28,789 nucleotides of DNA, taken from the NCBI GenBank assembly GCA_049966695.1, contig JBMFUG010000024.1:1-28789 (forward strand), given 5' to 3'. Made by a program: the position numbers and the translations under genes. The notes beneath the pieces are model-generated. The model was not told the origin of the DNA, ran no database searches, and worked only from the letters and a program-made list of their open reading frames with translations. Within the stretch, counting starts at the first letter, position 1, and the number at the start of each line of letters is the position of its first letter. Below, in pieces: positions 7,188 to 13,646 of this stretch. The stretch comes from JAKAWM01 sp049966695 (GTDB lineage: Bacteria > Actinomycetota > Acidimicrobiia > Acidimicrobiales > Palsa-688).

Positions 7188-8357
7188 ATGGCCGTGGAGG
7201 TACCTGTTGGGCCGGGTGTGCAGCCCCCTGACGGCCTTGAGCCCCCTGAGGGGGTCGTGCTACCGGACTACTCGGGAGCGTGCTTGAGCTCGCTTATCCC
7301 GGGCCTGCTGGCTGGTCCTGGGGAGCGGCCTGAGTGGTTGCCGAGCGTGCTCGCCAAAGCGCGCCAAATTGTCTTGTTGGTCCTTGACGGGCTGGGCTGG
7401 GCACAGTTGCAGGAGCGGGTGAGCCTGGCCCCGACGCTGGGCGCAATGGTGGGCAGGCCGATCTGTTCAGTGGCACCGACGACCACAGCAACGGCCCTTT
7501 GCTCTATCACCCTCGGGCTGCCGCCCGCGAGGCACGGGATGATCGGCTACAAGTTTCTGGTGAAGGGGCCGAGCGGGCCTGAGGTGCTGAACGTGCTCAA
7601 GTGGAAGACGGCGTCCGGAGATGCACGGGGGTTTTTCCCCGCCAGGTCAGCCCAGCCGCAGGCCGCGTTCGGTGGCCGGCGGGTACCCGTCGTGTCTCGC
7701 TCAGAGTTCGCGGGGAGCGGCTTCAGCGAGGCTCACCAACGCGGTGGGCGGGAGGTGCTGTGGTCGGTCCCGTCGAGCATTGCCCCCTTGGTCCGTGGGC
7801 TTCTCATGGAAGGCGAGAGCTTGGTTTACGCCTACTACGACGGCGTTGACAAAGTGGCGCACGCGGCCGGGCTGGGTGAGCTCTACGAGGCCGAGCTTGG
7901 CTTCGTAGACAGCCTTGTCGACCAGCTCATCTCGGTGCTCCCGCCCGGTGCCTGCCTGGCTGTCACCGCAGACCACGGGCAGGTGGAGGTCGGCAAGGCG
8001 GCGGTGGCGCTGCAGCCTGAGGTCGCAGAGCGAGCCGCGTTCGTGAGCGGTGAGAGCCGCTTCCGCTGGCTCCACGCTGCGCCGGGCGGGGCGGCTGCGT
8101 TGTTTAAGGTGGCGCAGCAGTGCTATGGCGGCGAAGCTTGGGTAGTCACCAGGGACCAAGCCGTGGCGGCGGGCGTCTTTGGCGGTCCCATGAGCGAAGA
8201 GCACCTGCTCCGTTTGGGTGACGTAGCGCTTGTCCCGCTCGGGGCGCGCGCTTATATGGACCCGAAGGACACGGGCGAGGCAAAGTTGCTTGGCCGTCAC
8301 GGTGGGTTGTCTGCCGATGAGGTCCTGGTGCCCCTGCTGGTTGCCGGCCCCGGCTAA
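7188..8357 (+). CDS. Type I phosphodiesterase/nucleotide pyrophosphatase-family protein
   Basis: A 389-residue alkaline-phosphatase-superfamily hydrolase. All metal and nucleophile positions are recognisable: D67 in LLVLDGLGW, the threonine nucleophile region 98-100 in APTTTATA, D218/D221 and H225 in YYDGVDKVAHAAG, D262-H263 in TADHGQ and H371 in GRHGG. The family hydrolyses phosphodiester or pyrophosphate bonds using two zinc ions; the substrate cannot be inferred. No signal peptide or membrane helix is evident, so a cytosolic location is likely. ATG 7188 was chosen because the upstream part of the open frame (from 7113) overlaps the divergent Rrf2 gene. The upstream ribosome site is weak, and the start could instead be GTG 7194. 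Confidence 0.85.
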   Translation: MAVEVPVGPGVQPPDGLEPPEGVVLPDYSGACLSSLIPGLLAGPGERPEWLPSVLAKARQIVLLVLDGLGWAQLQERVSLAPTLGAMVGRPICSVAPTTTATALCSITLGLPPARHGMIGYKFLVKGPSGPEVLNVLKWKTASGDARGFFPARSAQPQAAFGGRRVPVVSRSEFAGSGFSEAHQRGGREVLWSVPSSIAPLVRGLLMEGESLVYAYYDGVDKVAHAAGLGELYEAELGFVDSLVDQLISVLPPGACLAVTADHGQVEVGKAAVALQPEVAERAAFVSGESRFRWLHAAPGGAAALFKVAQQCYGGEAWVVTRDQAVAAGVFGGPMSEEHLLRLGDVALVPLGARAYMDPKDTGEAKLLGRHGGLSADEVLVPLLVAGPG

Positions 8358-8387
8358 GCACCTCGGGGCAGGTCACCCCCCGGGTGC
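8358..8387. terminator. Hairpin at the convergent junction of the phosphodiesterase and DUF1844 genes
   Basis: GCACC-(T)-CGGGG at 8358-8368 pairs with CCCCG-GGTGC at 8378-8387 (10 bp with one bulged T), with a 9-base loop. It begins directly after the TAA at 8355-8357 and runs into the last codons of the convergent DUF1844 gene. Its position suggests a shared terminator, but no T-tract is present. Confidence 0.5.
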
Positions 8388-8879
8388 GGTGCGCGTGGGC
8401 CCTGGATGCTTGGCCCGTTCAGCGTTGCTGACCCTTACGAAGGCCATGCGTGCCTGGGCCAAGGCCTCCTTTAGTGCTTCCTCGGCCTCTCCCAAGCGCC
8501 CGCTCAGCCCCTCGACCAAGGCCGCGAGCGCGTCGATAGCGAGCCTGGCGCTCGGCAGCTGCGGAGGCTCATGGGAAAGGTGAAGAGCGGCTAGCTCCCA
8601 CAAGCCGAGAGCATGGTTGGCCACGACGACCTCAGCGGGAGCGCGGGCCAGCTCCTCACGCATGGCGTCGAGCTCGGCTTGCGCCTGCATGGCCTCCTTA
8701 GGCGTAGGAGCGTGCTCACCTGGCCTCTCAGGGGTTTGTCCCTCTGGCTTGTGCTTTTGGCTGACTGGCCCCCGGGACCGCTCGCCTGGTGCTGCTGCCG
8801 GGCGCGAGGGCGGTGGCGTGCTGCTTGGGGGTGCAGGTGGGACTGGGTGTTCCCCGCTTGGCGTCCAAAGCGTGCTCAC
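8373..8879 (-). CDS. DUF1844 domain-containing protein
   Basis: A 168-residue protein with a Pro/Ser/Gly-rich, probably disordered first 60 residues. The DUF1844 domain follows: DAMREELARAPAEVVVANHALGLWELAALHL, then PSARLAIDALAALVEGLSGRLGEAEEALKEALAQARMAFVRV (cut here into its two helices-rich halves). The role of DUF1844 is unknown. In many actinobacteria the gene sits beside infC, as here, although it is divergent in this window. The start is GTG at 8879; it has no ribosome binding site but is placed exactly for leaderless transcription from a TAGAGT box. Confidence 0.85.
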   Translation of the reverse strand: MSTLWTPSGEHPVPPAPPSSTPPPSRPAAAPGERSRGPVSQKHKPEGQTPERPGEHAPTPKEAMQAQAELDAMREELARAPAEVVVANHALGLWELAALHLSHEPPQLPSARLAIDALAALVEGLSGRLGEAEEALKEALAQARMAFVRVSNAERAKHPGPTRTAPGG

Positions 8880-8884
8880 TGCGC

Positions 8885-8891
8885 TACTCTA
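8885..8891. promoter_or_regulatory. Overlapping divergent -10 boxes (DUF1844 leaderless promoter and candidate infC promoter)
   Basis: On the minus strand TAGAGT (8891-8886) ends 6 bases before the GTG start of the DUF1844 gene at 8879, the spacing of a leaderless start. On the plus strand the same bases read TACTCT (8885-8890), also a TANNNT box, which would start an infC message near 8897. No clear -35 box is visible on either strand. The minus-strand assignment is better supported than the plus-strand one. Confidence 0.4.
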
Positions 8892-9200
8892 TGATGAAAA
8901 TGAGTGGAGCGACCGAGGGGTACTTGGCCCCAGTGAACCGTTAGTGCGGGACCATCTACGTCGGTGACTGGTCGGCCCACGCTAGTGGGGCCTGTCGAGG
9001 TCCCTTGCATGTTCATCGCCCGGCCGAGGCCAAGTTGCGCGTAAGCGGCCGGTTTGGCTTTGTCATCGCTCCCAGTGCTTGTGCGTCTCATACGGGTGCA
9101 AAATTACCAGTGGACGTGCAAGTTGCCGCGCTGCACCTGACGCGGCGTTGGCTTTACCCGGACACCAGCCTCACTGAGGCCTGAGCAAGGAGACCATCGC
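8892..9200 (+). promoter_or_regulatory. Structured 5' leader of infC
   Basis: This 300-bp stretch has no convincing protein gene but contains several hairpins. GGGACC 8948-8953 pairs with GGTCCC 8999-9004, enclosing GGCCCAC/GTGGGGCC (8974-8980 with 8985-8992, loop GCTA, one bulge). GCCGCG/CGCGGC lies at 9125-9130 and 9141-9146 with a 10-base loop. GCCTC-ACT-GAGGC at 9168-9180 lies 6 bases before the AAGGAG ribosome site. A 14-codon GTG frame, 9096-9140, ends with its TGA in the loop of the third hairpin and might be a leader peptide. Leaders of infC operons are regulated by IF3 or L20 in other bacteria; a role here is inference. Confidence 0.4.
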
Positions 9201-10049
9201 ATAGCCACTGCACCTGATACAAGCGAACATCGGGTCAACGAGCGCATTCGCGCCCGCGAGGTCCGCTTGATCGACCCTGAAGGCAGGCAGCTAGGTATCA
9301 AGGCACTTCCCGAGGCACTGTCTGTAGCTCGCCAGCTCGACTTGGACCTGGTGGAAGTCGCCCCTGACGCCAGCCCACCCGTCTGCCGGATCATGGACTA
9401 CAACCGTTTCAAGTACGAGACGGCCCAGCGGGTAAAGGAGTCCAGGCGCAAAGCGACTAGTACGAGCATCAAAGAGATGAAGTACCGGCCGAAGATCGGT
9501 TCGGGTGACTTCGTCACCAAGACCCGGCAGGTGGGCCGGTTCTTGGAAGAAGGCCATAAGGTAAAAGTCACGATCATGTTCCGGGGCCGAGAAGTGAGCC
9601 ATCCAGAGCTCGGGATGAAGATCCTCGATGACCTGGCGGGCCAGGTGGCATCGGTGGCCAAGGTCGAGGCTGCTCCCAAGCTCGATGGCCGCAACATGGT
9701 AATGGTCCTCGCACCGGACCGTCGTGCTCGGAGCGCTGCGAACAGCCTGTCGCGCCACCCGGGTACTAGCGACGGCGCGCGCGGCTCATCAGCCGGCTCT
9801 GGCGCCTCTGACGGTGCCAGCAGGAGCTCGGGTGGCCGGGCCCTAGGCGGTGCTCCGGCTGGCGTCAGCATTGCTAGCGGCGAAGACGGGCTAGGGGAGG
9901 TCGCAGCGGGGCCCGACGCCGGGACCAAGGCCGAGGCAGCCGTTCAGGCGCCACGAGGAGAGGCAAGCCCGCCAGACGCTGGCAGCCCTACTTCGGGGCA
10001 AGGGGGCCAACCCCTGAGCCGAGTGGCTGGCAGCGTTCCGGCCAGGTAG
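9201..10049 (+). CDS. infC: Translation initiation factor IF-3, apparent AUA start codon
   Basis: IF3 binds the 30S subunit, blocks premature 50S joining and checks start-codon pairing. The frame encodes HRVNERIRAREVRLID, LDLVEVAPDASPPVCRIMDYNRFKYE, IKEMKYRPKIGSGDFVTKTRQVGRFL (listed as separate blocks) and MFRGREVSHPELG, all typical. The conserved VNERIR block lies upstream of the first TTG in frame (9267), so the true start is earlier. No ATG, GTG or TTG exists between an AAGGAG at 9187-9192 and that block, but ATA at 9201 is in frame with 8-base spacing. That gives 282 residues. IF3 genes are known for rare starts (AUU in E. coli), used for autoregulation. The last 110 residues are a Ser/Gly/Ala-rich extension absent from most IF3. 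Confidence 0.88.
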   Translation: MATAPDTSEHRVNERIRAREVRLIDPEGRQLGIKALPEALSVARQLDLDLVEVAPDASPPVCRIMDYNRFKYETAQRVKESRRKATSTSIKEMKYRPKIGSGDFVTKTRQVGRFLEEGHKVKVTIMFRGREVSHPELGMKILDDLAGQVASVAKVEAAPKLDGRNMVMVLAPDRRARSAANSLSRHPGTSDGARGSSAGSGASDGASRSSGGRALGGAPAGVSIASGEDGLGEVAAGPDAGTKAEAAVQAPRGEASPPDAGSPTSGQGGQPLSRVAGSVPAR

Positions 10050-10085
10050 AGTGGTGGGCTGGCGGTCCGAGGACGGGAGAGGTTG

Positions 10086-10280
10086 ATGCCTAAGCAAAAG
10101 ACAGATCGGGGCGCTGCCAAGCGCTTCAAAGTTACCGGCACGGGCAAGTTGCGGCGGCGGCACGCTTTCCGCTCTCACCTTTTGGAGAAAAAGTCCTCCA
10201 GCCGTACCCGTAGGCTTGCCAGGCCTGGCGAAGTTGCTAAGGCTGACGCACGAGCCGTGAAGCGGTTGTTGGGCATCTGA
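10086..10280 (+). CDS. rpmI: Ribosomal protein bL35
   Basis: A 64-residue, very basic 50S subunit protein. It begins MPKQKTDRGAAKRFKVTGTGK and continues with HAFRSHLLEKKSS and RRLARPGEV, the bL35 signature. ATG 10086 matches the family N-terminus; the TTG one codon earlier is not used. GGGAGAGG at 10075-10082 provides the ribosome site. It lies 36 bases after infC and 57 bases before rplT, the universal infC-rpmI-rplT order. Confidence 0.96.
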   Translation: MPKQKTDRGAAKRFKVTGTGKLRRRHAFRSHLLEKKSSSRTRRLARPGEVAKADARAVKRLLGI

Positions 10281-10337
10281 CAGCTAGAGGACCAGATTTC
10301 GGCAACCTGATCGAGGACTGGCCGGAAAGGAGACCAG

Positions 10338-10703
10338 ATGGCTCGTGTCAAGCGCGCCGTCCACAGTAAAAAGCACAGGCGCTCTGTACTGGAAGCTGCC
10401 CAAGGTTATTACGGCAACAAGAGCCGCAGCTACCGCGCTGCCCATGAGCAGGTCATGCACTCGTTGCAGTACGCGTTCCGGGACAGGCGCGCCAGGAAAG
10501 GTGAGTTCCGTCGCCTTTGGGTCCAGCGCGTGAACGCAGCGTGCCGGGCTAATGGCACCAACTACAGCAGGTTCGTGGCGGGGCTCCATGCTGCTGGCAT
10601 AGAGCTCGACCGCAAGGCATTGGCAGACATCGCGGTACGTGACGAGGCGACTTTTGCTCAGCTGGTAGACATGACGCGAGGCGGGGCACGCGCGCAAAGC
10701 TAG
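10338..10703 (+). CDS. rplT: Ribosomal protein bL20
   Basis: A 121-residue 50S assembly protein that binds 23S rRNA early and, in several bacteria, represses its own operon. The sequence begins MARVKRAVHSKKHRRSVLE, followed by AQGYYGNKSRSYRAAHEQV and FRDRRARKGEFRRLWVQRVNAA in successive blocks, and ends with the globular domain (GTNYSRFVAGLHAAGIELDRK). AAAGGAG at 10326-10332 is 5 bases before the ATG. The protein is 3-4 residues longer than usual at the C-terminus, which is unremarkable. Confidence 0.97.
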   Translation: MARVKRAVHSKKHRRSVLEAAQGYYGNKSRSYRAAHEQVMHSLQYAFRDRRARKGEFRRLWVQRVNAACRANGTNYSRFVAGLHAAGIELDRKALADIAVRDEATFAQLVDMTRGGARAQS

Positions 10704-10744
10704 CGTCAGCAGCGCCACGTCCTGGCTTGCGAGGCTGTGCGCCG

Positions 10745-10767
10745 GCCCGCCTCTGTTGCGGGCGGGC
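10745..10767 (+). terminator. GC-rich hairpin after rplT
   Basis: GCCCGCC at 10745-10751 pairs perfectly with GGCGGGC at 10761-10767 around a 9-base loop. It lies 42 bases after the rplT stop and before the methyltransferase start chosen here. There is no T-run, so it may attenuate or protect the 3' end of the ribosomal-protein message rather than terminate it fully. Its presence argues that 10737-10835 is untranslated. Confidence 0.45.
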
Positions 10768-10835
10768 TCCCGGTCGGCAGGGCAGGTCGACAGGAAAAGA
10801 CCAGCCAGCTCAGGGGCCGGCCAGCCGGTAACGCC

Positions 10836-11747
10836 GTGAGCCAGCTTGCCTACCGCCACAAGCGGGTCCAGCTGCTGAGGCACCTCGTTGGGCGTCGCAG
10901 TGCCCGAGAGGACGAGGGCTGTTTCGTAATAGAAGGCGTCAACTTGTTGGAAGAGGCCCTCAAGGCGAAAGCGACGCTGCAGGCGGTTTACCTGGACGGA
11001 AATTGGGCGGAGAAAAGGGGTAGCCGCCACGAAGGTGCCGCGCCGGCGGGGGACAACGTTGCTAGCACCGGGAGCGGGGACAGGTTGGCCGCCTTGGTAG
11101 GCCGTTGCTACGACGAGGGTACCCGGGTGTTCGAGCTTGAGCCTGGGGTGCTGAGCCGGGTGGCAGGTACCGTCAGCCCCCAGCCTGTTATGGCTGTCGT
11201 ACGGTCTAACAGCTACAAGCTAGAGGACCTGCACGCCATGGGGCCATCGCTCGTTGTCGTGTGCGTGGACGTGAGGGACCCGGGCAATGCTGGTACGGTC
11301 GCGCGTTCGGCTTGGGCAGCCGGAGCGAACGGCATCGTTTGTTGTGGTGGCACGGTGGACCTCCACAACCCCAAGGCGGTCAGGGCTTCTGCTGGTGCGG
11401 TCCTGCACATGCCCGTTGTGCACGCAGACTTCGCGTCCGAGGCCCTTGAAGCGATAGGGACCTGGGGGCTGACAAGGCTGGCTACGGTGCCCAGTGGGGG
11501 TGAGGACTACGCGGTTGTGGACATGCGCAAGCCGGCTGCGCTCGTTTTTGGCAATGAAGCGGGCGGCTTGCCGCTGGGCGAGCTGGCTGGGCACATCGAC
11601 GGCTTGGTGAGCGTGCCCATGTCGCAAAGTGCGGGGTCACTGAACGTTGGCATGGCAGCTTCAGTGCTGTGCTTCGAGGTTGCCCGCCAGCGCCGCTGTG
11701 CTTGGCCACCCGGCTCGGGCGAAAATGGGCACCGTGGTGAGCGCTGA
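10836..11747 (+). CDS. SpoU-family (TrmH/TsnR-like) rRNA 2'-O-methyltransferase
   Basis: An SPOUT-fold methyltransferase that uses S-adenosylmethionine to methylate ribose in rRNA. The three SpoU motifs are present: RDPGNAGTVARSAWAAGAN, AALVFGNEAGGLP and VSVPMSQSAGSLNVGMAAS. The N-terminal substrate-binding domain has EDEGCFVIEGVNLLEEALK. The start is uncertain. GTG 10836 gives 303 residues and puts the RNA-binding domain at the usual distance from the N-terminus; GTG 10737 adds 33 residues but would read through the 10745-10767 hairpin. It follows rplT, a common place for this gene in actinobacteria, and overlaps the kinase gene by 23 bases. Confidence 0.88.
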   Translation: MSQLAYRHKRVQLLRHLVGRRSAREDEGCFVIEGVNLLEEALKAKATLQAVYLDGNWAEKRGSRHEGAAPAGDNVASTGSGDRLAALVGRCYDEGTRVFELEPGVLSRVAGTVSPQPVMAVVRSNSYKLEDLHAMGPSLVVVCVDVRDPGNAGTVARSAWAAGANGIVCCGGTVDLHNPKAVRASAGAVLHMPVVHADFASEALEAIGTWGLTRLATVPSGGEDYAVVDMRKPAALVFGNEAGGLPLGELAGHIDGLVSVPMSQSAGSLNVGMAASVLCFEVARQRRCAWPPGSGENGHRGER

Positions 11748-12468
11748 GGGCCTAAGGGATGAGGCAGGTGCGGGTGGCGCTGGTGAGCACCTCGCTGCTG
11801 TAAGCCACGACCTTCGTCAGCCATTGGCTTCCATAAGGAGTTTTGCCGAGATGCTCTTGGCCCACTGGGCGGACTTCTCGGACCGGGACAAGTTGGAGAT
11901 GCTGGGCCAGATCGTCCACGACTCAAAGCGGGCGGTCAAGATGGTGGACGAGCTCTTGGACGCCGTCCGTCTCGATGCTGGCCAGTTGAGGCTTGACCGT
12001 AGCGAGGTGGACTTGGCTGGCATGGCCCACCGAGCGGTGAGCGCGCTCGTGCCCACGTACCCAGATCTCGACCCAGATCTCCAGCTTCGCGGCCTTCCTC
12101 TGGTTGTCGCGGATCCCATGAGGGTTGAGCAAGTCCTGCTCAATTTGCTGGAAAATGCGTGTAAGCACGGCATGGCGCGAGGTGTCAAGGTGAAAGGGGA
12201 GCACGTTGGGGACGATGTCGTGGTGGCTGTCTCTGACAGCGGCCCGGGCATTTCTCCGGTTGACCTGCAGCACGTGACTGAGAGGTTTTGGACCAAGGGT
12301 GACGGTCGGCAGGGGGGGTTGGGACTTGGGCTTTGGATAAGCAAGAGGGTCATCGAGGCCCACGGCGGCACCATGAGCGTATCGTCCGCTCCGGGCCAAG
12401 GTACCGAAGTGCGCTTCAGCCTCCCCGTGCGAAAACTGGCGCCAGCTGGCAAGCTAATAGGCCAATGA
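11725..12468 (+). CDS. Small soluble histidine kinase without a sensor domain
   Basis: A 247-residue kinase made only of a dimerisation/phosphotransfer domain and a catalytic domain. H28 lies in AVSHDLRQPLASIRSF. The ATP-binding boxes are visible: N box LLNLLENACKHG (N140, N144), G1 box VSDSGPGI, F box ERFWTKGDG and G2 box GGLGLGLW. There is no membrane helix, PAS, GAF or HAMP segment, and no response regulator is in the window, so it is an orphan kinase with unknown input and target. The start is ATG 11725; GTG 11734 or 11737 is possible. The stop overlaps the pheS start as ATGA. Sitting between an rRNA methyltransferase and pheS, it is probably expressed with translation genes. Confidence 0.85.
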   Translation: MGTVVSAEGLRDEAGAGGAGEHLAAVSHDLRQPLASIRSFAEMLLAHWADFSDRDKLEMLGQIVHDSKRAVKMVDELLDAVRLDAGQLRLDRSEVDLAGMAHRAVSALVPTYPDLDPDLQLRGLPLVVADPMRVEQVLLNLLENACKHGMARGVKVKGEHVGDDVVVAVSDSGPGISPVDLQHVTERFWTKGDGRQGGLGLGLWISKRVIEAHGGTMSVSSAPGQGTEVRFSLPVRKLAPAGKLIGQ

Positions 12469-13646
12469 GCGACCCAAGTTACCCAGACAGCGGCCTGGTC
12501 GACCTAGAGGAGGCGGGTCGGCGGCGGCTACTGGCTGCGGCGTCAACCGAAGAGCTCGCTGTCGCCGTAGCGGAGGCTTATGGGAAAAAAAGCCAGCTAG
12601 CTGCGCTAACGGCGAAGCTACGGGCCATGGAGCCTTCGCAGAAACGGCTATTGGGCCGCCAGATCCAAGATGTGCGGGAGCGGCTCCAGTCCTTGGCTGC
12701 CGAGCGCCAGGCGCAGCTTGAAGCAGACGAGGCGCTCCGGCGGGCGCGCTCTGAACGCCTCGACCTTACCGAGGCTGAAGGGCTCTTCGCTGGTGACTGC
12801 GGGCCTTTGGCGCGGGCGTTGCACCCCCCGGTCCCTCGGGGCCACCTGCACCTGGTGACCCAGGTGCGCGAGGAGCTGGAGGACATTTTCGTCTCAATGG
12901 GCTTTCAAGTCGTGGAGGGGCCGGAGGCTGAAGACGACTGGCACAATTTTGAGGCCCTCAACATGCCTGCCCACCACCCTGCCAGGGGGATGTTCGACAC
13001 CTTTTACCTAAAAGCTGGCCGTCCAGAGAGCACCCTGCTGCGGACGCACACCTCGCCTGTGCAGATCCGCCTCATGGAAAGCCAAAAGCCTCCCATTTAC
13101 GCGGTGGTGCCCGGGCGTTGCTACCGGCGGGACACTCCTGACCAACGCCACATACCTGTTTTCCACCAGTTGGAGGCACTAGTGGTGGACGAGGGCATCT
13201 CGATGGCGCACCTGGCCGGGACGATCGAGGCGTTCACAAACGCTTTTTTCGGCCCCGGGCGCCACTCCCGGCTAAGGCCCAGCTTTTTTCCTTTTACAGA
13301 GCCCTCGGCGGAGTTCGACGTCACGTGCTGGACGTGCGGTGGGGACGGGCGAGGGCCGACAGGAGCACGGTGGCCGGCTGGCTCGGCTGGCGCTGGGCCT
13401 GAGGGAGCTGGGGCAGCGACGGGGTTAGAAGGCCGGTGCCGTACGTGCTCGGGCTCGGGGTGGGTCGAACTGGGGGGCTGTGGGATGGTAGACCCGGCTG
13501 TTTTTGAAGCCGTCGGCATTGACCCTGAGCGCTATAGCGGTTTCGCCTGGGGTTTTGGCATCGACCGGTTGGCGGCGGCACGCACGGGCCTGGCAGACTT
13601 GCGTGAGCTCCTGTACAACGATGTCCGTTTCCTGAGCCAGTTCTAA
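12465..13646 (+). CDS. pheS: Phenylalanine--tRNA ligase alpha subunit
   Basis: The catalytic subunit of the alpha2-beta2 class II synthetase that charges tRNA-Phe. The 393-residue protein has an N-terminal coiled coil (about 15-110) and then the class II core: HPARGMFDTFYL, the motif 2 region LLRTHTSPVQIR and GRCYRRDTPDQRHIPVFHQLE, and motif 3 GFAWGFGIDRLA. A CxxC pair at 288-291 and another at 325-328 match the CxxC-x4-CxxC element of many PheS proteins, but here they are separated by a 33-residue Gly/Ala-rich segment. That insert makes the protein longer than usual. The ATG overlaps the upstream TGA. Confidence 0.96.
   Translation: MSDPSYPDSGLVDLEEAGRRRLLAAASTEELAVAVAEAYGKKSQLAALTAKLRAMEPSQKRLLGRQIQDVRERLQSLAAERQAQLEADEALRRARSERLDLTEAEGLFAGDCGPLARALHPPVPRGHLHLVTQVREELEDIFVSMGFQVVEGPEAEDDWHNFEALNMPAHHPARGMFDTFYLKAGRPESTLLRTHTSPVQIRLMESQKPPIYAVVPGRCYRRDTPDQRHIPVFHQLEALVVDEGISMAHLAGTIEAFTNAFFGPGRHSRLRPSFFPFTEPSAEFDVTCWTCGGDGRGPTGARWPAGSAGAGPEGAGAATGLEGRCRTCSGSGWVELGGCGMVDPAVFEAVGIDPERYSGFAWGFGIDRLAAARTGLADLRELLYNDVRFLSQF

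Noticed and set aside
8876..9091. Minus-strand open frame of 71 residues in the infC leader
   Set aside because: It overlaps the DUF1844 start and hairpins of the leader, and has no ribosome site or recognisable sequence.
10737..10835. Upstream extension of the SpoU methyltransferase to GTG 10737
   Set aside because: The region contains a 7-bp perfect GC hairpin and a low-complexity Arg/Gly/Pro sequence, and the family N-terminus fits GTG 10836; kept only as an alternative.
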